Positions 24,453 to 36,157 are shown, counted from the stretch's first letter. The stretch: 64,000 nucleotides of DNA from Nereocystis luetkeana (GCA_031213475.1 JARUPZ010000035.1:2269453-2333452); one strand, 5' to 3'. Notes: a model not told the origin generated them from the sequence alone. A program made the numbers and translations.

Positions 24453-27400
24453 TTAATAGTAGTAGTAACAGTAGTAGTAATGTGAGATGGGTGTATCTCA
24501 GGTTCGACCTGGGTCTGCAGCAAGCTTCTCTTTCGTGTAGGGCGTAGCGTGGAGGACACGCCAGGTATAGGTGATGCTTGGCACGGGGAGCCAAGCAGAA
24601 GTGTCATGCGAAGCATGACACGAGTCATCTGCAATTACTTGGTGGTAGAGACAGGAAATGCCGCGCCTCAACTACCATCAGATCTACGAAGATCTGTGAC
24701 CACCTTTAGTACAAGAGTCAATATCCACGATAGCGGACGAACCCCTTTGGTCCATGCACGATCTTGCATGACGAGTAAAGACTTCTGACGGTAGAGTCGA
24801 CCTAGTACTCACAGTAATAGTAGTATTAATAGTAGTAGTAGCAGTAGTGGTAGTAGTAGCAGTAGCAGTAGTAGTGGTGGTAGTAGTAGTAGTAGTAGTA
24901 GCAGCAGTAGTAGTGGTAGTAGTAGTATTAATAGTAGTAGCAGTAGTAGTAGCAGGAGTAGCAGCAGCAGCTCTTGTAGTATTTGTAGTAGCAGTACTTT
25001 CGAAGAAGTAGTGATAGCACAAGCTGTTGCAGTTGTAGCAGCAGTTGCGTAGTAGTACTTGTATTAACAGCAGTAGCAGCAGTAATAGTAGTAGTAGCAG
25101 TAGGAATAGGTAGCTGAAGCGATAGTCGTGGAAACAACAGTAGCAGTGCAGCAGCATAGTACTATGTAGAGACCCCACCATCCTAGCTCCGAAGGTATCG
25201 ATTGCGTCGAATGGAACAGGGGTGGGGTGTGTGGGGTGTGTTGAAAATGCGAAAGCGTTCTTTGTGTGCGTCAGCAATTTTAAAGGGGTCTGCGCCCTCC
25301 CCCCAACCTACCGCCCTTCCCAAGTGGGTGCGCGAGTTAACTTAACCCCTTTAGAGCCGCAGTCCCGTTCTGGGGACAACCCACTCAAAATTCAAGTAGT
25401 TTGCCACCAAAACGGGACTGCGGTTCTAAAGGGTTTAACGCCGCCCGCGTTCGTCACGTACGCCAAAAACAAATGATGCCGTCTATCGCAGCGCGCATGC
25501 AAATGCAAACAAGTTGACAAACCGACCCCCCCCGCCCTCCTTCTTAGTAGGATGCAGCTCACCCTTTATGCGACTCGCCCAACACCTCACGGCGCTTCGC
25601 TCACTCGCGTTCAATTGGTGCAAGAAATGTCTGCCTGGTCGGTGAAAACCCGATGTGTTCCGTCCCGGCATTGTAGGGATGCGAGGGTCCATGGCCATAC
25701 GACTACGGCCATGCATGACGTAAGTATGATCCACCCCCCCTCCCCCCCCGGATTGCTGCGCAGGTCTCCCAGCGCTCATTTTCGATGGAACGGAGTGCTC
25801 GGATCGGCAGCCGACGCCCTGCGCGGCCGAGCCGCCTCCGACCCTCGCGCGGCGTCCACGCTTTCCAGCGCCGCGATCGAAATCGTTGGCCCGGGTGACG
25901 AAACCTCGCGGAGCCTGCGCGGGGTTGGGGTGTTCGCGGCGAGCGCTAGGGCTCACGAGCGTCGGCAGAGCGAGCCACGACGGGCGCGCGCGATCGCTCT
26001 CAGCGGTGCGCTGTTAACGACGGAAGAAGAGGAGGGTGGGAGAGTGGGGGAAGGGGGGGCGGGGGGGCTTGTCTTGGACGAGGGGTACTACCGGTGAGCT
26101 TACGATTTGTGATGTGCTGGGATGTACTGGGCGGCGCTGGTCTTGGCTGGGCGGCTTGAGAATGAACCCTTCTATTAGGACGAAAGAAAGCTAGCTGAGG
26201 ATGCCTTTTTGCGAGTCGTCCTATCCTGTCCTGTCCTGTCCTGTCCTGTCCTGTCCCGTCCCGCCCTTCCCTGTGCCGCCCTGTTCCATCCTGGGCTGGG
26301 GTGGGCTAGACTGGGGTGGGCTGAGCTTGGATGGGATGGGATGGGCTGGGATGGGAGGCTTGATAGCGGCCGCTCTTGTAGGAAGCCTGGGCGTGGACGT
26401 GTTTTTGTTTTGCGAATCGTATGGGAGGGTGGAGCTGTAGCTGCATTGACCTCAACCGCGGCCGGGACACATTGAGCGAGCAAGGCTGTGATTTTTTATT
26501 GGAGTATTCATCCCCTGGACAGGTGCACCCCCCGTTTTTGGTGCACATTGATCGTAATTAGAGTTGAACAAGTTTGCTTACAGCAAAAAAACGTTTATGA
26601 AACAAAGATAGATTATAATGTCGGCCGCCTGCATCAGAGTGGGGACCAGAGATTAAGTTTGTTTTTCAACTTTTTTTTTTAGAGGTAACAGCCACGAGCA
26701 GCAGCATTATTATCATCGCCCCTTTTGCGCTTTACGCCGTTTTAGCCCTCCATGTTGGGGTCTTCATGCGTCGCGCACACTCGGCACTCGCAGTCCTTTC
26801 CCTCAAAACGTTACGTACAGACAGACAGATAATACCGCCTTTTTATGTTTGCAAACCCGTACATCAGCCTTCACTGCTTCGACTCCTGCTTGCTCTCCTA
26901 CACGATGATTCATTGCTCCAAGCACTGCCTACCAAGGCTGCGACCTCGTTTTTCTCACATTAAAAAAAAATGTAATTCTCTCTTCACCAACAAACGCAAG
27001 ATTCTGTCGTAAAAAACTCTATATGCTTTCACCATATAGGGTATGCACGCTCCGCTGTATGCTCCGCTCACGCCCGGCACATGGAGCCCTCCCCCTCGAA
27101 ACGTGACGTACGGACAGCAATACAACACCGCCTTTTTTTGTGTACACCCCCCCCTTTTACCGCCCCCATTTACTACCTACACCCCTCTGGCGCAGGGCTG
27201 TGTTGGATGACTGCACCAAGGTTATCGGGGGAGCTAAATCGGCCAGCCCCGAGGTATTCACACCCCTGCGCCTCCAGTGCTCCCTGAAAGGTCACCGCGC
27301 TGCTGCGAGCGGCGACGGCAGCCGCCGCCGTAGCCGCGGCCGCGACGGGAGCGAGGCGTCCTCGCTGCGCCCGCGGCGCGCGCGGCAAGCGTCCGTCCGG

Positions 27401-30400
27401 GCGACGCTTTCCCTCCGCGGCGAGATGGTCGTTCCCGGCGTAGGGGTACGATTGACCCCCATCGCGTCGCTAGCGCTGCTGCACACTGCCTTGTACCAGA
27501 GCTTGCTGACGCGTGGCGCGGACGAGAAGTTGCAGAGCGGGTGAGCGGGGAGGGGGGGAGGGGGGTGGAGTGTACTCAGGCAGGGGGGCGGAGGCGGGGC
27601 GCGCGGTCCTGCGCTGTGTGGTGCCGACCCGGGTGCATTTGTTTAACAGTCGTGTCTCGCGTCTCGACGCGAATTGCTGAGATGAATCACGCCCGCGTGT
27701 GCTGGGTTTGCCGCGTCTGGCGCACGTGCTGGCTGTCGTGATGTCGTGTTTTTGTTTAGTTTTACTTTTTGTTGTTGTCGTCTTTTGTTTTTTTTTGTTC
27801 TCGTGTTTGTCGTGCTAGGTTGCCTCGGTAGCATTGGCGTTGGTTTTGCGCTTTCGCTCGCCTGTGTTTTCTGTTCTCGTCCTGGAAAGCGCTTGGCTTG
27901 AGCAGCTTCCCGAGACGCGCATGGTGTCGACTATTTGCGTGGGAGCACGGAGGCGAGCGTGCGATCGCCGTTCGAGGCGTTACCCTGGCCATTTTTTGGG
28001 AAGCAGGCTGTTTTTTGTTGGTCGATTGATCGCTTGCTCCGCCAGATCGAGCAAGTTCGATAAGCGAGCAACGGAACCGTCCGGGGAAGAAAGAAAGGGG
28101 TAAATTCGGTGATTTTGACTACGTAACTGGTTTGCTTTTCTCTGCTCGAGTATGATACGAGGGCACGATCAGGACCACCCACCCCCTGTCTTCCGCTCTG
28201 AACTCACAGCGTTTTCCTCAACGCTATAACTCAACGTACTACCTAGTACCAGGTACCAGGTAATTTGTACCCTCGTAATCCTTCTGCTGCTGCGACAAAT
28301 ATCCCACACTAATTAAAAAAACTTTGTCGCCAAAAACGTGGACAAAACGTGGACAGGCCTGAAGGGATTTAGATCATCGCACGTAACAACACCTTCGACT
28401 GCCACCCCGACAAACACGAAAGGCTCCACCGTCTCGTCTTTTTCGCCGCACCCTGCTCGATCGCACAGGCTCCTTACCCTCAACGAGGGCCGTCGCGCGG
28501 TGCTTTTGTCGGACAATGACCCTCTATCCTTCCGAGCGCACATCGTCGGAGTTTGGGTCTCGGGCCGGACAGGCGACGGCAGTAGCAGCAGCTCCGGTAG
28601 CGGTAGCGGCGGCCCGGGCACACCGGGAGGGCAGCAGCAGCATCGCCATGGCCGCCAGCCGTCCCTCCTCGGCCACCCTTTCACCTACCCGGCCTGCCTC
28701 CGCTTCCTCCTCGGCACTCACCGCGGCAACAGCGGTGGCGATAACGGTAACGGCGGTGGTGGTGGCGGTGGCGGCGGCGGTGGGGCATCGAGACCAGCCG
28801 CAACCCCCGGCTCCTTTTTGGTGCTCCACCTCCCGGGGGGTGTCGACGGGGGAACGCCGGCGTTCTTCGAGGCGTGCGCGCTCTCCAACGGCAAGGCTGC
28901 CTCGGCGACGGTGGGACGGGGGCTGGATGTGAGGTCGGCCGGGTTCGAGCAGCTCGATTTTTCGGCGGACATAGACGTTGCCGTTGGTGGGGGAGGCACG
29001 GGTGAAGACGGGGGAGGGGAACCGGGAGGAGGGCGGAGGGGGGGTGGGCGAGAAGGAGCAGGAGGAGGAGGCGGAGGAAGTGGAGGGGGCGGCGGTGACG
29101 ATAGCGCCAACCGTGCGATCGTTATCGGCAGGTTGCGCCGCGTCTTGAAACCTTCGTTGGCGGAGCCGTTCGGGCGTGCCCTGGACGAAGCGATGGGGAG
29201 GTAACAGAATAAATGTTGTCGTGATTCGCTTCGAGGGTAGCGTTCCCCACGTTATGCTAGCCTTTCACCACCGCAAAATGGCGTCAGTCTAATTCCAAGC
29301 AGTTTCCCCCCCGGAGCGTGGGTGCAGCTCTCACGTCAATACAAGACATATGGTACTATTAATAGCACAACGAGCACTAAGAATCGCAGGCTGAGATTTT
29401 CAGGATAATAATAAACTCTCGAGCCGTTTCACTGAAGGCAGTTTTGGAATATGCTCTTTCCAATAAGCCCAGGCTGGGTCCGCACGCCTGTAGTTTCGGA
29501 AGCCTGTTTTATGATACGACTGGGATTTGTGTAGAATGCTCTCTTCCCTAATATGGCATCCACTCTTAGCCCGCGCTCTTATCTCTTACAGAATAGGTGT
29601 CCTGCGCTGTAAAGGGGTTGCAGTACATCGATTTGGTTACCTCTTTCTACAGCGATTGTTACCTGTGCGAAAAACGTTCCTCAAGGCACCTTGTATATGG
29701 GAAACCGGACAATTAAGATGTACTATTCGTGATGGCGTTGCACGGCTTGGACTGCGTTCACTCCGTCTCGAGTGTGATGCGCGATCAATTGTCACATGAC
29801 TACGTGCGGCAAGTAACAAATAAGTGCCCCCCCCCCCCCCCCCACGCCCCCCTCCGCGTGCCACCCCACCCACCTCTTCCTCTCCGAGCAGGCAACGAGC
29901 GACGCCGCAGCTCGCGCGCGATACTTGTCTTCGCTCTTCTGCCCCAGCGACTCCAGCCGCTCCCGCGGCAACGACAGCGCCAACCGCAACGGCAGCGACG
30001 GTAGCTGCGGTCCCGCCGTCGCAGCCGCAACGGCATGCCGGGGACCAAGGGGCGAGGTGGCACAGCAGGCACCACGCGACGTCTGCGGGTGCAGACAACG
30101 CGGAAGCACCGCCACTTGATGAACCCCTTGATGAGCCCCTGGCTGCCCCGGCCCCTATCGCGCCGCCCATCAAGGTAGGAGCCACGAATTGCGCCGTTAT
30201 GCCCGAAAAAAAGGGGGAATATTTCATCGAAATGTTTACAACATACTGTAGTTTAGGGACTTGAGAGGGGAAAATTGACGGAAAAATAATGATGACTCCG
30301 CGAATAATCGACCGACCTCCTCACGAAACGAGGGAGGCGGTTGGGCCCGCGTAAGGTTGGTGTACGATCCGAATTTGAGTCTGTTAATAGTTCGTTGGCG

Positions 30401-33400
30401 ACACGCAGGCGACGTGATACTGCAGTACGTAGCCATACTGCTGTGCGCTCCCACTGGTACTTTTTGCTACGGCTAACGAGGCCCCGCCTCTCATTATTGT
30501 GATATCTCTTTTTTTGATCCCACGAGGGGTAACAGGAGAGCCACGTCAGCAACAGTAACGAAAAAAAACACACACAAATACGCGCGCACGCAACTGAAGG
30601 ACTGCGCGGCGCGTTTTTTTCTTTTTTGCCCTCCTCCCTCGCCAACATCGATTTTCAGCCGACGGCGGTCAACGCACCTTCTGCGTCCCTCCACTCCGGG
30701 CAGAACGGAGGCGTTCCGGCCAGTGTCGGAAGAGTTTCCGTCCCCGCCGCCGCCGCAGTGGTAACGCCATCACCGCTCCAGCACCACCAGGGCGCCGGGG
30801 TGAACCAACACCCTTTTCAGACGCTTGGCGTTGGCGCGATTGGAGAGTCGTCGGTGGTCGGTGGGGGGCGCGGTGGCGGCAGCGCTCTCTTTTTGGAGGA
30901 CGAGACATTCGAGAGGGAAGGAAAAACGTCGATTCCCACACCGCGTGCATCTGGGGCAGGGGACGGGGCAGGGGTGGGGGCGTGGTCGCCGCTGTTACCG
31001 CCGTCGCCACCGCTACCTTTGCCGCCTCTGGATGGAGGGGGCCAACCGGATGGCGCATTAGTACCGTGGCACGGCAGTTTGGACCTGCTGGCGCTTGACC
31101 CCGCGGCGAGGGTTTATTTCCTGGCGCAGCAGCGGCAGCTGTCGGCGCTTGAGCATCAGCTTCGCCGACTGCAGGCCACGATGCATGACAAACAGCAGCA
31201 GCAGCAGCCGCCACAGCCGCAGCAGCAGCCCCAGCAGCAGCAGCACCAGAACCAGAACCAGCAGTTGCACTCGCTACCACAACAGCGGTCCCCGCTACAG
31301 CCAGTTCGATTGTCTGTGGATCACCCGTTCATGTCAGTGTCGTCCTCCGGGCCTGCTGTGGGTATTCATGCCACCGCCGCTGCTGCGGCGACTGTGGCCG
31401 TGGCTGCGGCTGCGGAGCAAGCGCCAGCAGACCGCCAAGCACTACCACTACCGCTGTCCGAGTCTGGGAAGGAAACGCGAACGGGGGAGATGGCAACGGA
31501 CCAGGCCATAGAAGCATCAGCGTCAGGCGCGAGGGTACCCATGGTGGAGGTTGGCACTAACACTAGCTTCTTGTGGGGACCAGCGGTACCGCCGCCGCCT
31601 CCGTTGTCGAAGGGTGCAAGCGAAGAATGTCGCATTCGTTCCGACCCCTCCCCCCCCGCCGCCACCGCCGCCGCCGCCGCAACCGCTACCGCCGTCGCAC
31701 TGTCTCGTTCCGTTGGGGCTAGAACCTTGACGGGATCGATCGCTCCAGGAGGCCATGCCGCCTCTGCGCCGCCCCCGGCGGGAAACGCTGTTCGAAACAA
31801 GCCCGCTCAGGAGAGAGAGGTCGCACTGTCTCGTTCCGTTGGGGCTAGAACCTTGACGGGATCGATCGCTCCAGGAGGCCATGCCGCCTCTGCGCCGCCC
31901 CCGGCGGGAAACGCTGTTCGAAACAAGCCCGCTCAGGAGAGAGAGGTTGGGAGTTGGACTTTGCCGCCGACCGAGCGACGGAGCGCACACTCGAGCCCTG
32001 CTTCTCGCAGCGGAGAGAGCGCCGCCGCTATGAGTAGCGGTTGGACGACTCAGAGAGGCCATGCAGCAGAGGGCGATTCCCAGCGGCAGCGGCGGCGACG
32101 GCGGAGGCAGGACGGGAGGGGGAGAGGGGACGGGGGGCGAGGCGATGAAAGCGGCGGGAATGTGACGGGTGACAGCATATCTTCGGGCAGCGAGGGGAAG
32201 GAGGAAGCGCTAGAGCGGGCGCCGCCCCTGATGCTGCGGCTCCTGGGAGAAATTTCCCACGTCACGTCGCCGAACGATCGGGATCGGGAGCGGTGGTGTC
32301 ACGTGCCCCAGCGCGTGGTGGCGAGCCCCCTGGCGAAAGGTGGCGATAAGGATAAGGATGATGTTGCCGCGAGGCGGGGGCGGCAAGTGCGACGGCAGGG
32401 GCGACGGCTCTCTACGTACCCACCGGCGGCACGCGAGGCTCGGGAAACCGCGGTAAAAAAAATAGACCCTTCCACCTCGGACGACGACGGACGACGCGAC
32501 CGGGAATCAGATAGCTCCCCGGCGGAGGAGGTCGGTGGAGGGAAGAAGCGAGGCGTAACGGTCCTTTGTCCCAACCGTAACGTGTATGACGAAGGGGCTC
32601 CCCGCTTGTCCCCAACCACAGCGACTAAGCGTAATGGCGGCGGCGGAACCACTGAGCGTGGAAAGGCGACTGGTAACGATTTCGAAGGCGGTGGTGAGGT
32701 TTTGCACCGACGGTGGCGGCCCCTGGAGGCGGGATACCGGGGAAGCGTGGACGTCGTCCCTGTTACTATCGCGGAGCTGGCGGTGGTGCCTCGGATTGAG
32801 TTCGACCACTTGACGGACGACGAACTGGGATTTGATCTCGACGAGGGCGAGGTGCGTGTGTGTGTGCGTGTTTTTTTTTCTAGTGTTGTTGTTGTTGTCA
32901 TGGTGCGATATCATTCCGTACACCACACTAAACACAACGCCAGTGCTGGCCGTATGCACTACTTCTCCCAGCATTGTTAACTACCCGTATAAATCGAAGT
33001 ACGGTTTGCTACAATGTTTTGAAAGCTCGTACTCGTGCTGCCGTTCGCGTAGCCGCATCTCAACTTACGCAGAAGACAAACGCGAGCGAAACAGTATTTC
33101 AACGATCGGTTTGTTTCGCCAAGAAATACTGTAGAAGCAACTACTTACTGTAACGGAAGACGTATTGTGTTGCGACAAAACAAGCCTTGCACAGGTAGCA
33201 GAAGGCATGCGTGGTTAATGGCCTACCCTGGTAATGACTATTGCGGGGGACCATGGTTAATAGGACCAAATATTTTTTTATTAAAAATGGTGTAAATGTG
33301 TAGGTTTTTATGTATACCATAGGTCCTATTAACTATGGTCCCCCGTAATAGTCAAGTAACCAGTAAGTACGCCCCCCCCCCCTCCCCCCCCGCCTTATTC

Positions 33401-33570
33401 GTCGTGCGTTTCCTTTGTGTGCCTCGTTGCTGCTATGGTTGCGTTGCGTCGCATCGCATCCGTCGCCCTTGCGCCTTTTTCTTGCTCGTTTTTTGCAGAC
33501 TATTTTTCGGATCGAGTCCAAGTACCTGAAAGGCGGCAGCATGGCTCGGACGCGCGGCAAGCAGCAGTAG
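23076..33570 (+). CDS. STIL: STIL/Ana2/SAS-5-type centriole assembly protein (8 exons)
   Basis: Exons: 23076-23602, 24200-24331, 25764-26093, 27196-27540, 28373-29200, 29892-30174, 30659-32851, 33499-33570; phases agree, 1569 aa (1528 if the Met at 23199 is used). In animals STIL binds PLK4 and SAS-6 to start procentriole formation. Blocks matching the STIL N-terminal domain, in order: RFPASRVALW|NRRPTG across the exon 1/2 junction; ALSGALLTTEEEE to DEGYYR; FTPLRLQCSLKG; MVVPGVGVRLTPI; IVGVWVSG (about 502-509); YPACLRFLL; GSFLVLHL; AFFEACAL. After Gly-rich and Ala/Pro-rich linkers come a short coiled coil, LDPAARVYFLAQQRQLSALE (from about 961), a polyQ tract, and VEVGTNTSFLWG (about 1111-1122), resembling the block that follows the human coiled coil. 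The end, IFRIESKYLKGG, may be the STAN motif. The exon 2 donor (GTGCGA) and exon 5 acceptor are the least certain. Repeat-bearing introns 1-7 separate the exons. Confidence 0.85.
24384..25110. repeat. (GTA)n tracts flanking a hairpin array in STIL intron 2
   Basis: Pure (GTA)n runs over 24384-24478. A second tract of imperfect AGT/AGC repeats covers 24806-25110. Between them, 24483-24770 contains a series of perfect short-loop hairpins, annotated separately. Confidence 0.9.
24483..24770. other. Array of short perfect hairpins
   Basis: Stems: TGAGAT/ATCTCA (24483-24500, loop 6); CAGGT/ACCTG (24499-24511, loop 3); TGCTTGGC/GCCAAGCA (24575-24597, loop 7); GTGTCATGC/GCATGACAC (24601-24621, loop 3); CAGATCT/AGATCTG (24679-24696, loop 4); CATGCA/TGCATG (24753-24770, loop 6). 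All pair perfectly. No open frame or transposase signal. It could be a mobile hairpin element or a structured RNA. Confidence 0.7.
25342..25438. mobile_element. MITE-B, 97 bp, palindromic
   Basis: The left arm TTAACCCCTTTAGAGCCGCA continues GTCCCGTT. The right arm is AACGGGACTGCGGTTCTAAA, then GGGTTTAA. The inverted repeats span about 27 bp. It lies in STIL intron 2. A second copy at 45899-46118 is interrupted by MITE-A. Confidence 0.85.
25546..25750 (+). mobile_element. SINE-like copy ending at the STIL exon 3 acceptor
   Basis: Runs from TAGGATGCAGCTCACCCTTT through GTGCAAGAAATGTCTGCCTG and TTGTAGGGATGCGAGGGTCC to CGGCCATGCATGACGTAAGT, then ATGATCCA and C-rich DNA. The acceptor AG is at 25762-25763, 12 bp beyond the C tract. 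The SINE tail therefore supplies the pyrimidine tract of exon 3. Confidence 0.8.
26218..26365. repeat. (CCTGT)n pentamers and GGGCTGGGATG-type repeats
   Basis: Six to seven CCTGT units, then degenerate TGGGMTGG repeats, in STIL intron 3. Confidence 0.85.
29803..29860 (+). mobile_element. LINE 3' tail remnant upstream of STIL exon 6
   Basis: GCGGCAAGTAACAAATAAGT, then G and C17, resembles the LINE end GGCAAGCAACAAATGAGTAC plus poly(C). The acceptor of exon 6 follows at 29890-29891, so the tail forms most of its pyrimidine tract. The match is short. Confidence 0.55.
31694..31945 (+). repeat. Exact 126-bp tandem duplication in STIL exon 7
   Basis: Units 31694-31819 and 31820-31945 appear identical by eye. 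Each encodes 42 residues (VALSRSVGARTLTGSIAPGG to NKPAQERE), so the frame is kept. The duplicated segment is Ala/Pro/Ser-rich linker downstream of the coiled coil (residues 1161-1244). It is either very recent or an assembly artefact. Confidence 0.93.
33241..33348. mobile_element. MITE-A copy 4
   Basis: A 108-bp copy in STIL intron 7, 150 bp upstream of the last exon. Left arm GCGGGGGACCATGGTTAATA, right arm TATTAACTATGGTCCCCCGT. A degenerate GTAAGTACG plus C11 tract follows at 33363-33392. Confidence 0.9.
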
Positions 33571-33710
33571 CTCCAAACCTACCTGCCCCTCGGCGTATAG
33601 CATGTGTTCTGTGGTTTTTGGCGGAGCCTGGGGAATAGCGATTCAGCGGTGGCTGTTGGACGCACGATGTAATATCGTTCTCGTTTCGTTGAAGCTTGTG
33701 GCCTTGCCTA

Positions 33711-33815
33711 TTACGGGGGGCCATAGTAAATAGGACCGAATATTGCTAGTAAGAATAGGCAAATATATAGGTTTTATTGCACACTATAGGTCCTTTAAAC
33801 TATGGTCCCCCGTAA
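33711..33815. mobile_element. MITE-A copy 5
   Basis: 105 bp, flanked by TA. The arms are TTACGGGGGGCCATAGTAAA and TTTAAACTATGGTCCCCCGT. It lies 140 bp beyond the STIL stop codon and is followed by a 24-base poly(G) tract. Confidence 0.9.
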
Positions 33816-33942
33816 TAGTTGTAGTTGTGGTAGCTCTCGGGGGGGGGGGGGGGGGGGGGGGGGGCGTTATGTGGGTCTTACGTTTACATGGCACTTTTGG
33901 CGTGGTGGAGAGCTTAGGAGGTTTGGACTGATCGCGATGTTG

Positions 33943-34247
33943 ACGTGCCGCTGAACCGCAGCAGCAGCACCGGCCTCGGTGGCGATGGTAGCAGCCTCGT
34001 AAGAAACTTTGCGTTTGAGAGGTGACTCAATTTCACCCCGTGGGGCCACATCCCATCAGATTATTTTGTCCGGAGAGCGAAGGATGTCCCACGTGCCGTT
34101 GAACTGCAGCAGCAGTAGCAGCAGCACTGGCGTCGGTGGCGATGGCAGCATCCTTGTAAGAAACCTTGCGTTTGAGAGGTGACTCAATTGTACCCTGTGG
34201 GGCCACATCCCATCAGATTATTTTGTCCGGAGAGCGAAGGATGTCCC
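33943..34247. repeat. Tandem duplication, 148 and 157 bp
   Basis: Units 33943-34090 and 34091-34247 both run from ACGTGCCGYTGAACYGCAGC to GAGAGCGAAGGATGTCCC. They differ by a 9-bp CAGCAGTAG insertion and about ten substitutions. On the minus strand both units encode a PLKRKVSY motif, but the unit is not a multiple of three, so the frame does not continue. Confidence 0.85.
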
Positions 34248-36157
34248 ACGTAACTGTATTCCCGAGGTGTAAAATGTGTAGCCTTCCACCTTGGATAACA
34301 AGACTCTGCCGCGGTTGACAACATTTTGCGGCGGACGGATCGTCTTCTTGTATAGCGTATAACAGTTGAGTAAAATGCCGATGTCGATAGCAAGTTCAGG
34401 GTGTTGTGGTGGGTTGCGTGGCTCAACGAACAGGGCACACCGGAGAAACCGAGAGTTGACGCAGGCTGCATGTGTTTGTTTCGTCAGCTATCGAGCTGCG
34501 GGATTAGGGGGGTCAGAAAGACGGACAAGAACACATTTCCAGTGCATTTGGGGAACTGTTGCCGAAGAAATTGTGTTTGGCGGAGAGGGCAGCTTCAGAT
34601 GCCCCACATTCCGTAGCAAAAAAACGTAATACACGTGCATGTCGGGCTTTCAGCTGGCGGGCCGGTTCCCCCTTGTACTGCCGTCTTCCAACTTGTTATT
34701 GAGTTCGTCGGTGTCGGCGGCGGCGGTGGCTGATGTGGTTATATTTCTTCAAATACTCTGGTAAATTTTCAGATGCATAACCTACTACTGTACTCGTACA
34801 ACGACTGCAGTTATAGTCCAGAGCAATCGTCCAGAAAACAAAACAAATAGAATACAAGAAGAATTAAGAGTGGGGGTCGGACTGATGCATGCACGTACCG
34901 GACACGCGGGCGCGGGCATGATACTACTGGTGTACTACTACTGCGCAGCTGTGTACTCAACACTACAGAACGACCGTAGAAATAGATTGCACTTTTCACT
35001 TTTTGGGGGGGCCCTTTCCGAGAGGGGGATCAGAACGAACACCTGACGTGCTCGGGCTGGCAAAGCGAGTGCTGCCAACAACGCACACGGACCAACGCTC
35101 GGGAGCGGCTAATTGACCCTAACCCTAAGTCCCAAGCATACACCTGATCGTACACCAGGGTATATAACTAAGGGAGTTCCACGAAAAACATAAGTGGTTT
35201 ACGTACGTAGCATAGTCAGTCGTATCACCCCCAACAATCCCACCGCCTCCACAGACTGCAAACTATTGCACATGCCGCCAATAGCGCACAAAGAGAAATG
35301 GCATATAGAGAGGCCACTCCCAATACGCGCTAAGTACGGGGGCCCCGCAGAAAGCAGCCTTGACATAGTTACCAAAATTCCCACCGCCTTCACACGATGC
35401 AACCACTACCCCAACATGGGAAAAAAACCCGACCAAAACTGCAGTAGATCATAGCACACTGATCACTAAGCAGCCGCACATGCGGCATGACGCAAACAAA
35501 AAACGAAGCCTACTACAGTCACAGCAGTTAGCAGCAGTAAGTGTAGCCTCCGAACACAACAAAATGTGCCCCCCCTCCCCAAGATGGAGAACAAGGCAAA
35601 CCAAACGAGCCAAAATCGCGCAAGAAGAGACGATGGATGAAGCCACAATTCGGACTGACTGTAAGATACTTCCTCTCTGTTTTGCCTCCGGGGAGCCCCC
35701 CCCCGAAGATGGGTGGGCCCCCCTCAAGACGGGTGGGTCCCACTCTAAACGGGTGGGACCCTCCATGACGAGGGTCCCCCCACCCCTAGACTGGTGCCTT
35801 CCCCCCAGACGGTTGGGTCCGGGACGGGTGGGTCCCCTCTCTCGAAACAGCAGACGCGCAGGCCAGAACGAAGTCCATGCCCTCCCTTCTGACGACACGC
35901 GCCTTTTCCAATCATACGATACGATGCGATATCACAGCATAGCAACCGCGCCAGTTACAAGGCACCGAGGCAATCAGCCAACCAGTAACTTAGCCAATCA
36001 CCAACCAGTCAGTCAGCCAATCCGTAACTCAGCCAAACACCAACCAATCAGCCAGCCAATCGATCAGTGAAATCAACCTGCAAGTAAGCCAGTCAGTACT
36101 CCCAGCAATCTGCCAGTCCGTAAAATCGACCAATCAGCCGGCCAACCAGTCAACCAA

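Larger units (their letters stand above)
33571..36157. other. Intergenic region between convergent STIL and P5A-ATPase genes
   Basis: About 2.6 kb, 3' ends of both genes. Contents: MITE-A (33711-33815), poly(G) at 33840-33864, a tandem duplication (33943-34247), degenerate ACGGGTGGGTCCC repeats (about 35700-35840) and CAGCCAATCAACCAGT-like repeats (35960-36160) directly beyond the ATPase stop. Short open frames at 35194 and 35480 are not recognised and show no family signature. Confidence 0.6.

Noticed and set aside
23076..33570. Several independent low-complexity genes instead of one STIL gene
   Set aside because: The phases of eight exons agree exactly, and the order of conserved blocks follows STIL from N- to C-terminus.
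35110..35135. CCCTAACCCTAA as an interstitial telomere
   Set aside because: Only two units, within chance expectation for a 64-kb window.
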